Of a DNA stretch of 64,000 nt, positions 1-12,270 are shown piece by piece. Numbering within the stretch: the stretch's first letter is position 1; every line of letters begins with the position of its first letter. The DNA lies in NCBI GenBank assembly GCA_002747015.1, contig NVXI01000009.1, forward strand, positions 1 to 64,000, in the 5' to 3' direction. The DNA comes from Zetaproteobacteria bacterium. GTDB lineage: Bacteria > Pseudomonadota > Alphaproteobacteria > Micavibrionales > Micavibrionaceae. A program made the translations under genes and the position numbers. A model generated the notes under the pieces. It was not told the origin of the DNA, made no database searches, and saw only the letters and a program-made list of their open reading frames with translations.

Positions 1-135
1 TATTTGGAGAGGTTGGGCGCGCCTTACAGATATGATAATTGGCGCAAATACTGCCCATCATGGATTTGTGGGTAATTGAAAGATTCACCGAACGCTTACT
101 TTTCTTCGATCAAATGCAACACAAAATGACGATAC

Positions 136-165
136 AAAAAAAGATGCAGCCGAAACCGCATCTTT
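136..165 (-). terminator. Rho-independent terminator of the RTX gene
   Basis: A perfect 8-bp stem (AAAGATGC at 140-147 with GCATCTTT at 158-165) encloses a 10-base loop. On the minus strand it is followed by a run of T (the A run at 136-142). It lies 22 bases past the stop of the RTX-type gene, in the right orientation to end that transcript. Confidence 0.8.
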
Positions 166-187
166 CAAATTTATATATTAACTTTAA

Positions 188-2266
188 TTAAACGATTTCA
201 TCTATTGTTGTAATAAAGTCATTCATATCCAAACCAGTAGAGGTGTTTACGGATGTAATATCAACAGCCGATCCTGCGCCTGTTCCATCGGCATCAACAG
301 CCACCATCTGGGTGGATGAACCAACCTGTGTGATAACAATAAAGTCCTCAATAGCATCAGTAAGCGGGTTATAACCACTAAGCAAATCAGATAAATCAAT
401 CTTATCACCTTCTGCAAAGGCATAGATTGTATCAACACCAGTTTCACCCTTATTAAAGACAAATGTATCATCACCAGAGCCACCATAAAGCTGGTCACTA
501 CCATCTCCACCACTAATGATGTCATCACCACCATAGAGATCGTAAACAATATCATCGCCATCACCACCATAGCTGGAGGTGTTACCGCTGCCTCCTATAA
601 TCACATCATCACCACCAAGACCGTAAATCGCCTCGACAAGATTGACATCAATGTCACTGTTACTGCCATACAAGATGTCGTTTGCACTTGAGCCAACTTC
701 AACCTTGCCATCGCTGATAGCTGTAGAGAAATCACCTAAGATCCCCAATGCCGTATCACTTAGATTTTCAACAATTGCGGCAAGGCCATCACCATTCCCG
801 TTCAGGTGTATATTATCAACAACATAACCCAAATTCGAAACATCAATCAGATAGGTAATATCAATAGGGTTGCCCACGATATCGGTCGCAGTGTTCAATG
901 TTTCCATCAATTCACGGAGTGCTGCATTTGATTGCTCAACACTCACAGGGTCTTGATCTGGGAATAGTGGAGGATTAAATGGTGCGTTCGTAATAGACTC
1001 TATCACGCTCGACCAAGTGCTAGGATTAACAAAGCTCAGTGCCTGACTAGATAGATTATCAACAATCGCATCAATGCCACCTAGATTACCATTATACCCA
1101 AGGGTCTGAAGTACATTCCCCACATTTAAAACATCAATCAGATAGGTAATATCAATAGGGTTGCCCACGATATCGGTCGCAGTGTTCAATGTTTCCATCA
1201 ATTCACGGAGTGCTGTATTTGATTGCTCAACACTCACAGGGTCTTGATCTGGGAATATTGGAGGGAGGTATGGTGCATCAGTAATGGATTGGATCACATT
1301 AGACCAATTATATGATGGTACAAAAGCCAGTGCCTGACTAGATAGATTATCAACAATCGCATCAATGCCACCTAGATTACTATTCCACCCAAGGAGATCA
1401 AGTGTATTACCCAAATAGAAAATATCTACAACATTGGTAATATCAATAGGGTTACCTGCGGCATCGGTCGCTGTGTTCAGGGTTTCCATCAATTCACGCA
1501 GTGCTGCATTTGACTGCTCAATACTTGCAGGACCTTGATCTGGGAACGTTGGGGGGAAGTATGGTGCATCAGTAATGGATTGGATCACATCATACCAAGT
1601 GCTAGGATTAACAAAGCTCAGTGCCTGACCAGATAGATTATCAACAATCGCATCAATGCCACCTAGATTACCATTAAACCCATGGGTCTGAAGTACATAA
1701 CCCAAATCCCAAACATTAATCACATTGGTAATATCAACAGGGTTGCCTGCAACATCAGTTACCGTATTCAATGTCTCCATCAATTCACGGAGTACCGCAT
1801 TTGATTGTTCAACACTCACAGAGTCTTGATCTGGGAATAGTGGAGGATAAAATGGTGCATCAGTAACGGATTGGATCACACTAGACCAAATTTGAGGTGA
1901 TACCCCTAAAATAGCTTCATCACTAACATTACTCGCAATGGCTTCAATGCCGCTTAAATTATTCTCAGAAGATAAGACTGTTAATTGATCGCTGGCTGTT
2001 TGAGCTGATGCATATTGACCAAGGCTTTCCCAGTTAGAGGCAAAAATATCATTGGCCTGATCTATCTGCGCTTGAGTAGCGGCACCAGATTGAAACTCAG
2101 GGTGCGTTATAATGCAAAAACTATAATCATTGAGAACAAAATCAACACTATCTGGATATGTTTGCGCCCATTGTTCCCTATATTCAGGGGTCCATCCTGA
2201 GACAATAGAGTTAATAAATTGTCCAGTAGATAGAACATTACTTAAAGGTTGATCGTAAATTGCCAT
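188..2266 (-). CDS. Secreted RTX-type repeat protein with type I secretion C-terminal domain
   Basis: The 692-residue protein has three parts. Residues 1-105 form a unique N-terminal region without a signal peptide. Residues 106-491 are four near-identical repeats of about 97 residues, each starting near GGIDAIVDNLS and containing DAPYxPPxFPDQ and RELMETLNTATD. Residues 494-513 begin a fifth copy. Residues about 525-605 carry glycine/aspartate-rich calcium-binding nonapeptides (GGDGSDQLYGGSGDDTF), and the tail from about 608 resembles the target region of type I secretion substrates (DTIYAFAEGDKIDLSDLL). By family knowledge such proteins leave the cell through an ABC/MFP/TolC channel and fold on binding calcium. 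No transporter genes are in the window. The repeat module itself I do not recognise, so the activity is unknown. A TGAGGAAA ribosome site precedes the ATG. Confidence 0.85.
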   Translation of the reverse strand: MAIYDQPLSNVLSTGQFINSIVSGWTPEYREQWAQTYPDSVDFVLNDYSFCIITHPEFQSGAATQAQIDQANDIFASNWESLGQYASAQTASDQLTVLSSENNLSGIEAIASNVSDEAILGVSPQIWSSVIQSVTDAPFYPPLFPDQDSVSVEQSNAVLRELMETLNTVTDVAGNPVDITNVINVWDLGYVLQTHGFNGNLGGIDAIVDNLSGQALSFVNPSTWYDVIQSITDAPYFPPTFPDQGPASIEQSNAALRELMETLNTATDAAGNPIDITNVVDIFYLGNTLDLLGWNSNLGGIDAIVDNLSSQALAFVPSYNWSNVIQSITDAPYLPPIFPDQDPVSVEQSNTALRELMETLNTATDIVGNPIDITYLIDVLNVGNVLQTLGYNGNLGGIDAIVDNLSSQALSFVNPSTWSSVIESITNAPFNPPLFPDQDPVSVEQSNAALRELMETLNTATDIVGNPIDITYLIDVSNLGYVVDNIHLNGNGDGLAAIVENLSDTALGILGDFSTAISDGKVEVGSSANDILYGSNSDIDVNLVEAIYGLGGDDVIIGGSGNTSSYGGDGDDIVYDLYGGDDIISGGDGSDQLYGGSGDDTFVFNKGETGVDTIYAFAEGDKIDLSDLLSGYNPLTDAIEDFIVITQVGSSTQMVAVDADGTGAGSAVDITSVNTSTGLDMNDFITTIDEIV
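796..1951 (-). repeat. Four in-frame tandem repeats of about 291 bp
   Basis: The DNA encoding residues 106-491 of the RTX-type protein repeats with a period of 96-97 codons. Long stretches are almost identical between copies, for example the segment encoding RELMETLNTATD with GNPIDIT, seen near 870-900, 1160-1200, 1440-1490 and 1730-1780. The outermost copies have drifted most, as expected when internal copies are homogenised by recombination. Confidence 0.85.
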
Positions 2267-2467
2267 TCTTAATTTTCCTCATAACTTTAGTTTATGTAAT
2301 ATTATTTTGCTTAAATACTTACCAACTATAGGGTAAACTTTAAGGAGTGAGGAATACAAGAAAAATAATAATTATTTAGAATAAAATAACAGTTAAAAAA
2401 TTCGATTCTAAAGCACCCGATGAAACAAGGTATATTCATACGCCAAACGCGTCATTTTAGAGCAGCA

Positions 2468-4006
2468 TTATTGGGGGCGCGTACGGCATTTTTGAATGAC
2501 CAATTCGGCGGCATGAAAAACGGCTTTCGCCTTATTACAGCATTCTTGATACTCTAATTCGGCGTCACTATCTGCAACAACACCGCCACCGGCCTGCACA
2601 TAAATTTTATGATCCTTCACCAGAGCCGTACGTAATGCGATACAGCTATCCATTGCGTTCTGAGAGAAGTATCCGACACCGCCCGCATATGTTCCACGGC
2701 GGCTGATTTCCAGTTCATCAATGATCTCCATCGCGCGGATTTTTGGCGCGCCGCTGACTGTACCTGCTGGAAACCCTGCGAACAGGGCATCAACGATATC
2801 CAGCTCTTGACGTAATTTCCCCTCCACATTAGAGACAATATGCATAACGTGGGAGTATAGCTCTATCTGGAATTGATCGGTGACATTGACGCTGCCTATT
2901 TCTGCGACGCGACCAACATCATTACGCCCAAGGTCGAGCAACATCAGGTGTTCGGAGCATTCTTTAGTGTCGCTTAATAAGTCCTCCGCCAGAGCCTTAT
3001 CCTCTATCGCATTTTTGCCGCGTTTGCGTGTGCCGGCGATGGGGCGGATGGTCACCATATCATCGCGTACGCGTACTAATATTTCAGGACTAGAGCCGAC
3101 AAGGGAGAACCCCTCAAAGGACAAATGAAACAGGAAAGGTGAGGGGTTTACGCTACGCAGTGATCTGTATAGTTCAAACGAGGGCAAATCGAAATCAATC
3201 GAAAATCTTTGTGAGGGAACAACTTGAAAAATCTCGCCAGCATGAATATATTCCACGGCTTTTTCGACGGCGGCTTTATAGTCTTCCTTGGGGGTGTTCG
3301 ATGTGATTTCTTGCCCGTTTTGTAACTTTGTTTTGTGATCTAATAACGTTCGGTCAAGCGGCGCATTAATTGACTTTAAAGCATTTTTAACACGTGTACG
3401 TGCCTCACTGTAAACCATATCAACGGGCAGATCTGAATTTCCCGCATGGGCATAGACGGGGGTTGCGACACAAATCATGTTTTTGACATTATCAAAAATC
3501 GCCAAAATGGAGGGGCGACTAAGAACACTGTCTGGCACTTGTAAATCATCAGGGTTATTATCTGGAATATCTTCGACCAGACGGATCATGTCATAACCAA
3601 TATAGCCAAACAGACCAAGCCCGCACATTGGCGGTAATCCTTCGGGTACGATATCAATAGAACTGACCGTTATATTTTCTTTCAGGGAGGTTTTCGCACA
3701 AATATCTTGCCGTGTCCATACGTCGCCTTGAGCGGTTTTTGTCTCGACTTTACCGCCTTGAGAGCATTTCCACAGAAAGTCAGGGTTTGTACCAATAACG
3801 GAGTAACGCCCTAATGTTGCGCCACCTTCAACGGATTCCAGTAAAAATGAGTAAGCCGTATAGCCACACAGCTTAAGATAAGCAGAAACAGGTGTTTCTA
3901 AATCCGCCGAAACCCATTCCCAGATGAGCTGCGTTTTCTGATCTGCAAAATTTTCCCTAAATATATCAGAGTGCGGATTAAAGCTATGCTCATTTTGTTG
4001 GGGCAT
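2468..4006 (-). CDS. trpE: Anthranilate synthase component I
   Basis: Converts chorismate and ammonia (from the glutaminase subunit) to anthranilate, the first step of tryptophan synthesis. The 512-residue length is normal. The N-terminal LLESVEGG stretch matches the tryptophan feedback-binding region of the family. The chorismate-binding half shows SPEILVRV, PIAGTRKRG, LGRNDVGRV, GTVSGAPKIRAMEII and the C-terminal GGGVVADSDAELEYQE. The start codon lies 12 bases past the ppiD stop, whose TAG overlaps an AGGAA ribosome site, so the two are very likely co-transcribed. The glutaminase partner (trpG) is not in the window. Confidence 0.95.
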   Translation of the reverse strand: MPQQNEHSFNPHSDIFRENFADQKTQLIWEWVSADLETPVSAYLKLCGYTAYSFLLESVEGGATLGRYSVIGTNPDFLWKCSQGGKVETKTAQGDVWTRQDICAKTSLKENITVSSIDIVPEGLPPMCGLGLFGYIGYDMIRLVEDIPDNNPDDLQVPDSVLSRPSILAIFDNVKNMICVATPVYAHAGNSDLPVDMVYSEARTRVKNALKSINAPLDRTLLDHKTKLQNGQEITSNTPKEDYKAAVEKAVEYIHAGEIFQVVPSQRFSIDFDLPSFELYRSLRSVNPSPFLFHLSFEGFSLVGSSPEILVRVRDDMVTIRPIAGTRKRGKNAIEDKALAEDLLSDTKECSEHLMLLDLGRNDVGRVAEIGSVNVTDQFQIELYSHVMHIVSNVEGKLRQELDIVDALFAGFPAGTVSGAPKIRAMEIIDELEISRRGTYAGGVGYFSQNAMDSCIALRTALVKDHKIYVQAGGGVVADSDAELEYQECCNKAKAVFHAAELVIQKCRTRPQ

Positions 4007-4018
4007 TATAGGCTGTTC

Positions 4019-5935
4019 CTAATTCTCATTATTTTTCTGACCGTAAGCACGCTCTAATAATTGAGTGTTAATCGTCGCATTATATTTGTTGCTGAGCATA
4101 TGTAGATACGCAAGAAGAGCTTCATCCTTGGCTTCGCTATCTACTCTGTCCTTAATTGTTTCCAGTGTCTTTTCATTACTTTCATTAATTTCTGGGATGT
4201 TGTAATCCGCAACTTTCATCAATGCATACTGCCCGTCAAGCATAAGGGCTTGATGACCACCAACCGCCGTTTTAAATATCAATGGGCGGTTATTCATCAA
4301 TAATGGGGCGGGGATGTCGCCTTCAATGGTTATGCTTTTGATCGTTTGGATTTTCTTTTTGTTTTCCTTGGCTATGCCTTCAAAGGTAGAGCCTTTTACA
4401 TCCAGTTCAGCAAGGTATTTATCCATGCGTTTTTTGTTTTCAATATGCCTTTGATCCGCGATAAATTTTTGTGAAATTTCTGCACGAACACTTTCGAATG
4501 GCTTGTATGTTTTATTTTCTTTGGAGGACAGGCGGATACTTACAAATTTACCACTTGGCAGTTCCTCCAACATGGGTGACATGTCTTCTTCGACTGCAAA
4601 AACCATTTCAACCAGTGCTTCTTTATCGGCAGGAGATACGAATTCTGCCAAGCCTGATTTATCGGCTTTATCTGCGCCTGCCGCATCAATTAAGCCAACA
4701 GAAGATACGGAAATATCAATCTCCTTTGCGATCTCCTCAAAGCTGATCTCATCATTAAGCAGTTCTTCAAATGTTGTGGAAATACCGTATAGGTGATCTG
4801 ATTGTTTGACCTCCAATAATTCTTTTTTGATTTGCGTCGCGACAGTTTTCAGTGGTTGTGTCGAGGGTGGCAGTATTTTTTCCAATTTAACAATGTGATA
4901 GCCAAGGGCTGTGTTCGCTGGAGCAACAACTTTGCCGATTTCACGTTTTTCCAAAGCCTTTGATAGCGCAGGTAACATCGCGCTGGTCTCAAAAGGTATA
5001 TTTTCGATATAGCGTGCCTTTTCGCCCATTATTTGCGTTGTTGCGTCTTTCAGGTTAAGCCCTTTTTCAACCAAAGCATAAACATCATCTGCGGATTGTT
5101 TGTTATCCAAAATAGCCTGCGTAAGGACGAATTGTTCACCCACGGCAAAGCTCTGTTCGTTTTCACCGTAGAATGCTTCTATGTCTTCCTCTGATACGGA
5201 AAACTCGACTTTTATACTCTCGGGGTCAAATAGGGCAATATCAAAGCTGCGATATTCTGGAATTTCATATTGTGCAAATTTTATGGATTCGTAGAGACGT
5301 TCCAGCTCTTCAGTTTCTGCGGCGGGGATGTCGGTTATTTCACTATCATTAAACAGGATGATATCTATATCGCGGGTTTGCGTTTGAAAGGCGTACAGAT
5401 CTTTTGCGAGTAAATCCGTGGCGGGTGCAAAGCCTGTCTGGATCGCATTGCTGATGATATCGCCTGATACTTCGCGTTTGATACCATTCACAAAGTCTTT
5501 CTCATTCATGCCCTGACGGCGCAAAATCTCTTCCAAAGCCTGTTGCAGGGTTTGACCTTCTTTTTTATGGGGCGCAATCACTTCGCCGATACGCTTCGCA
5601 AGTTGATCTTGATCGATTTCTATACCCAGATTTTCTGCCTCTTTCAGCATGAAATATGAGCGTATCTCACCCGCGAGAACATCTTCTGCCATGCCGATTT
5701 TATAGGCTTGTTCTGTTGACATATTATAGCGCGCCAAGGTGCGGCGCAGGGTCATATCAAATTGTCTGATTGTGATGGCTTTATCTTCGATTTTCGCGAC
5801 ATCATTACCGCCAACGTTACCGCCGCTAAATGACCCACTAATGACTAAGCCACCAACAGCCATACCAAGAATGCCAAAGACAACATATTTCAAAAAACCG
5901 CCGACTTTTCCGCCGCGCATAGATTTCATAGCCAT
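4019..5935 (-). CDS. ppiD: PpiD/SurA-type membrane-anchored peptidyl-prolyl isomerase
   Basis: A 638-residue periplasmic folding factor held by one N-terminal membrane segment (about residues 15-35, FLKYVVFGILGMAVGGLVI). A SurA-N-like chaperone region follows (about 45-190, with the typical IEDKAITIRQFD start). A parvulin-like domain covers about 265-355, ending in GYHIVKLEKI, and a second helical/isomerase-like region reaches the C-terminus. Members of this family help newly secreted proteins fold at the periplasmic face of the Sec translocon. The gene leads the ppiD-trpE pair and is divergent from tpiA. That arrangement is common in alphaproteobacteria. Confidence 0.9.
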   Translation of the reverse strand: MAMKSMRGGKVGGFLKYVVFGILGMAVGGLVISGSFSGGNVGGNDVAKIEDKAITIRQFDMTLRRTLARYNMSTEQAYKIGMAEDVLAGEIRSYFMLKEAENLGIEIDQDQLAKRIGEVIAPHKKEGQTLQQALEEILRRQGMNEKDFVNGIKREVSGDIISNAIQTGFAPATDLLAKDLYAFQTQTRDIDIILFNDSEITDIPAAETEELERLYESIKFAQYEIPEYRSFDIALFDPESIKVEFSVSEEDIEAFYGENEQSFAVGEQFVLTQAILDNKQSADDVYALVEKGLNLKDATTQIMGEKARYIENIPFETSAMLPALSKALEKREIGKVVAPANTALGYHIVKLEKILPPSTQPLKTVATQIKKELLEVKQSDHLYGISTTFEELLNDEISFEEIAKEIDISVSSVGLIDAAGADKADKSGLAEFVSPADKEALVEMVFAVEEDMSPMLEELPSGKFVSIRLSSKENKTYKPFESVRAEISQKFIADQRHIENKKRMDKYLAELDVKGSTFEGIAKENKKKIQTIKSITIEGDIPAPLLMNNRPLIFKTAVGGHQALMLDGQYALMKVADYNIPEINESNEKTLETIKDRVDSEAKDEALLAYLHMLSNKYNATINTQLLERAYGQKNNEN

Positions 5936-6127
5936 GATTTACTTCAATCCAATATCTAACAATTTCACTTCGATCCAGCACTATAAGCAGCTCATACCAA
6001 GGGGGCAAGCCTTCAAATAGAGTGCCTTATAAAAATCAGTATGAAAAATTGCTTTCCACGGTAAAGCGGTATAGATAATGTAACTAAGTTGATGTATTAA
6101 ACTGCATTTGAATACAAGGATATAGAT

Positions 6128-6886
6128 ATGAAAAAGTTGATCGCAGGAAATTGGAAAATGAACGGAAGCCTAGGGCAGGCCGAAGAACTGGTATCTTCCG
6201 TTGCTGAAAAAATTCAGGGCAATCCCGCAGTAACAGATTCGTATGAATTTTTGGTGTGTCCGCCATCTGTTTATATGTCGGCGGTAAAAGATATCTGTGT
6301 AAAACACGGAATCGCACTTGGCGCGCAGGATTGCTCGGTGCATGGGTCCGGTGCTTATACGGGTGAAATATCGGCGCAAATGATTGCGGATTGTGGCGGT
6401 AGTTACGTTATTCTAGGTCATTCAGAACGCAGGCAATATCACGGCGAAACCAGCGAACTCGTTGCACAAAAAGCCAAAGCCGCACAGGATGCGGGCTTAG
6501 TCGCCATTATTTGTGTTGGAGAGACCGAAAGTGACCGCGATGCAGGCAAGCAAAATGAAATTGTTGGGGCGCAGTTACGGGCTTCACTACCCGAAGGTTC
6601 AAACGCCGAAAACACTGTGATTGCGTACGAGCCTGTCTGGGCAATCGGCACAGGGAAAACCGCAAGCAGCGACGATGTTGCAAACATGCACAGCTTTATA
6701 TGCGCTCAATTAAAAGAACAGCTTGCAGATTCTCAAAATTTGCGTATTTTGTACGGCGGTTCGATGAAGCCTGAAAATGCCTGTGCACTATTGTCTACGC
6801 CTCATGTTGATGGCGGTTTAATTGGTGGCGCAAGTTTGAAGGCAGAACAATTTGTTGGCATTGCTGTTGCTGCCGAAGAAGCCTAG
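6128..6886 (+). CDS. tpiA: Triosephosphate isomerase
   Basis: Interconverts dihydroxyacetone phosphate and glyceraldehyde 3-phosphate in glycolysis and gluconeogenesis. The 252 residues show the family's catalytic residues: the lysine in GNWKMN near the N-terminus, the histidine in ILGHSERR, and the glutamate in AYEPVWAIGTGKTA. The phosphate loop LYGGSMKPENA and the terminal GGLIGGASL are also present. An AAGGATATAGAT ribosome site precedes the ATG. It heads the plus-strand run tpiA-secG-pyrG. Confidence 0.97.
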   Translation: MKKLIAGNWKMNGSLGQAEELVSSVAEKIQGNPAVTDSYEFLVCPPSVYMSAVKDICVKHGIALGAQDCSVHGSGAYTGEISAQMIADCGGSYVILGHSERRQYHGETSELVAQKAKAAQDAGLVAIICVGETESDRDAGKQNEIVGAQLRASLPEGSNAENTVIAYEPVWAIGTGKTASSDDVANMHSFICAQLKEQLADSQNLRILYGGSMKPENACALLSTPHVDGGLIGGASLKAEQFVGIAVAAEEA

Positions 6887-6895
6887 TGTAAAAGA

Positions 6896-6919
6896 AGTGA
6901 TAAAATTAATTTTATCACT
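6896..6919. repeat. Perfect 24-bp palindrome between tpiA and secG
   Basis: Two 12-base arms (AGTGATAAAATT and its exact complement) meet without a spacer, 9 bases after the tpiA stop. No T run follows on the plus strand, so this is not a standard terminator. It could be an RNA 3'-end-stabilising hairpin or a protein-binding dyad. I cannot tell which. Confidence 0.6.
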
Positions 6920-6982
6920 GGTCATTGAAGGTAAGAAACCGTATAAACTGTGTTAAACACACAAAGAAAAAGTATTTAGACT

Positions 6983-9071
<2,089 letters not shown>

Positions 9072-9074
9072 GTG

Positions 9075-9404
9075 CTATTCTACTTCAAAATGTGTGAGGA
9101 GTTCGGAAAAGTTTTCTTTAGGCTTATAGTTCTTCGAAGCGGAAGCATATTTGTTTACTTTTTCTTCTTTTCCAAGTTTATTCAGGCTATTTTTCAGCCA
9201 TCCCTGTGTGTTTCTGTCTTCACCACACAGATCATTTTCAAAAAATTTTATTAATGACGATACATCATTGAACGTGCCACATTTCTTGCTGACTTGTGAT
9301 AAGACAGCATCTTCGCCGCTAACCTCAACGGCGCGATTAACCAAATCATTCCACGTCTTGGTTCTGTTTTTTCCGACTGCGTTATTCTTGCTTCTTTTAG
9401 CCAT
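9075..9404 (-). CDS. Small hypothetical protein
   Basis: A 109-residue soluble protein of unknown family. The N-terminus is basic (MAKRSKNNAVGKNRTKTW), the rest is mixed charge and probably helical, and two cysteines are present (KKCGTF and NDLCGED). It has no signal peptide or membrane segment. It converges on pyrG, with 3 bases between the stops, and is divergent from kdsA across 133 AT-rich bases that could hold promoters for both. Only a weak GAAG lies before the start. I judge it real from its uninterrupted length in a slot not covered by another gene, but assign no function. Confidence 0.6.
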   Translation of the reverse strand: MAKRSKNNAVGKNRTKTWNDLVNRAVEVSGEDAVLSQVSKKCGTFNDVSSLIKFFENDLCGEDRNTQGWLKNSLNKLGKEEKVNKYASASKNYKPKENFSELLTHFEVE

Positions 9405-9537
9405 TCTTCAACCCATTTTTATAGTTTACATATACAAACGATCATAATAATCTATAATTCATTAAAATTTCAAGAATAAATATTAATTATCTGACATTCC
9501 CGCTTGCATCATCACGCATATAAAAATATCTTGGGGC

Positions 9538-10362
9538 ATGGAAAAAATTATAAAAGTTGACCAGCTTCGAATTGGTAACAAGCAGCCCTTAACAATTATT
9601 GCTGGCCCTTGCCAGATCGAGAGCAAAGACCACGCGTTTGAAATGTGCGAAGCATTAAAGCAATTGACGCAGAGTATGGGACTGCAATTTATTTTCAAAA
9701 GCTCATACGATAAAGCGAATCGCACATCGATTTCTGGCGTACGCGGTGTCGGAATTGATAAGGGTCTGCAAATTTTATCCGATATTCGGGAGCATTTCGG
9801 CGTTCCTGTTATCACCGATGTTCATACGGAAGAGCAATGCACCCGCGCAGGTGAAGTTGTTGATGTTCTTCAAATACCTGCATTTTTATGTCGTCAGACC
9901 GACTTACTGATTGCTGCGGCGAACACAGGAAAAGCAATCAATATCAAAAAAGGGCAATTCCTCGCACCTTGGGATATGAAGAATGTTGCCCAAAAAGTCG
10001 CGGATAGCGGCAACGACAATATTATGCTGTGCGAACGTGGCGCGAGCTTTGGGTATAATACGTTGGTCTCTGATATGCGTTCATTACCGATTATGAAGGA
10101 AACGGGCTATCCTGTTATTTTTGATGCAACACATTCGGTACAACAGCCAGGCGGGCTTGGCGGATCATCGGGTGGTGATCGTACGATGGTGCCTGTGCTT
10201 GCGCGCGCTGCAGTGGCGATCGGTGTGGCTGGTATTTTCATTGAAACGCACCAAGATCCTGATAATGCGCCATCTGATGGCCCGAATATGATCACGTTGA
10301 GCGAGATGCCTGCGCTACTCGAAACATTGATGAAATTTGATAAGCTGTCTAAATCGTGTTAG
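9538..10362 (+). CDS. kdsA: 3-deoxy-8-phosphooctulonate synthase, metal-dependent type
   Basis: Condenses phosphoenolpyruvate with arabinose 5-phosphate to KDO 8-phosphate for the lipopolysaccharide core. The 274-residue protein has [10 protein letters not shown] near the N-terminus, [42 protein letters not shown] and the C-terminal [18 protein letters not shown] cysteine in AGPC, where the E. coli enzyme has asparagine, marks the metal-requiring class of this family. That assignment rests on family knowledge. It implies an outer membrane with LPS. In related bacteria it sits, as here, between pyrG and eno. Confidence 0.95.
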   Translation: MEKIIKVDQLRIGNKQPLTIIAGPCQIESKDHAFEMCEALKQLTQSMGLQFIFKSSYDKANRTSISGVRGVGIDKGLQILSDIREHFGVPVITDVHTEEQCTRAGEVVDVLQIPAFLCRQTDLLIAAANTGKAINIKKGQFLAPWDMKNVAQKVADSGNDNIMLCERGASFGYNTLVSDMRSLPIMKETGYPVIFDATHSVQQPGGLGGSSGGDRTMVPVLARAAVAIGVAGIFIETHQDPDNAPSDGPNMITLSEMPALLETLMKFDKLSKSC

Positions 10363-10395
10363 AATGGTAGTATCAATCAGCAGGAGGCTGAAGTT

Positions 10396-10812
10396 ATGCC
10401 GCGTATAGCCGGATCATCGCAATACCTAAATCAAGCAACCCTCGCGAATAAGCAAGGGTCTACCTACACGCCTGCGGACCTTTTGTCGTTGACAAGTTCA
10501 TCCAGTTTGTTGGACGCAGGGCGGCGGACGGCTGTATCTGGTGTTGGTATTTCAGCAAGGGCGCGTCAGCTCAACAACCAGATTATATCCAATAATTCAT
10601 CATCATATAATAAACTATTCTCACTTGCAGGTGGTGCGAGTGCGACAACCGCTGCGGCTCAAATACAAATTGCAGGCCTTGCCTCAACGGCATTAACCTC
10701 ACGTAATATTGAGATTCAAGATGATGGCTCATTCTCCAGTAGCTTTTTTGATGTTGACGACGGTTCTGTCGCAAGCGGTGCTCTTGGCACAGAAGTTGAT
10801 GAAACGGCCTAG
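10396..10812 (+). CDS. Small serine/alanine-rich hypothetical protein
   Basis: A 138-residue protein I do not recognise. It is rich in serine, alanine and threonine (LLSLTSSSSLLD, SNNSSSYNKLF, AGGASATTAAA), with an acidic C-terminal part (DDGSFSSSFFDVDDGS), and has no signal peptide or clear membrane segment. Translation is well supported: a near-consensus AGGAGG lies 8 bases before the ATG. It lies 33 bases after kdsA on the same strand and before eno, so it may be co-transcribed with kdsA. The composition suggests low structural order or a surface or assembly role, which is a guess. Confidence 0.65.
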   Translation: MPRIAGSSQYLNQATLANKQGSTYTPADLLSLTSSSSLLDAGRRTAVSGVGISARARQLNNQIISNNSSSYNKLFSLAGGASATTAAAQIQIAGLASTALTSRNIEIQDDGSFSSSFFDVDDGSVASGALGTEVDETA

Positions 10813-10891
10813 CCTCCGTTCTTGCTTTCATGAAAAAAATCTCTCTTTTCCCTTTATTTTTCTGCATTTTTCGCTAAAACATCTTACATAA

Positions 10892-12220
<1,329 letters not shown>

Positions 12221-12255
12221 AGATATATAGCTAATCTGAAAATGCTGAATTTTTT

Positions 12256-12263
12256 GCTATAAT
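12256..12263 (+). promoter_or_regulatory. Extended -10 element at the AlgH-like gene, probable leaderless start
   Basis: GCTATAAT (preceded by T, giving TGCTATAAT) matches an extended -10 box. It ends 7 bases before the ATG at 12271, so transcription would start at or next to the A of the start codon. No Shine-Dalgarno sequence lies upstream of that ATG, which fits a leaderless message. No good -35 is seen. Confidence 0.5.
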
Positions 12264-12270
12264 CTATTCT

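Noticed and set aside
1..79. Possible 3' end of a plus-strand gene at the left edge
   Set aside because: Two frames stay open to stops at 75 and 79 and both read as plausible peptide tails; with so few codons I cannot choose between them or exclude chance.
10830..10877. Short frame MKKISLFPLFFCIFR before eno
   Set aside because: It looks like a signal-peptide start, but it stops after 15 codons in a T-rich stretch that easily produces such residues, and no ribosome site is clear.
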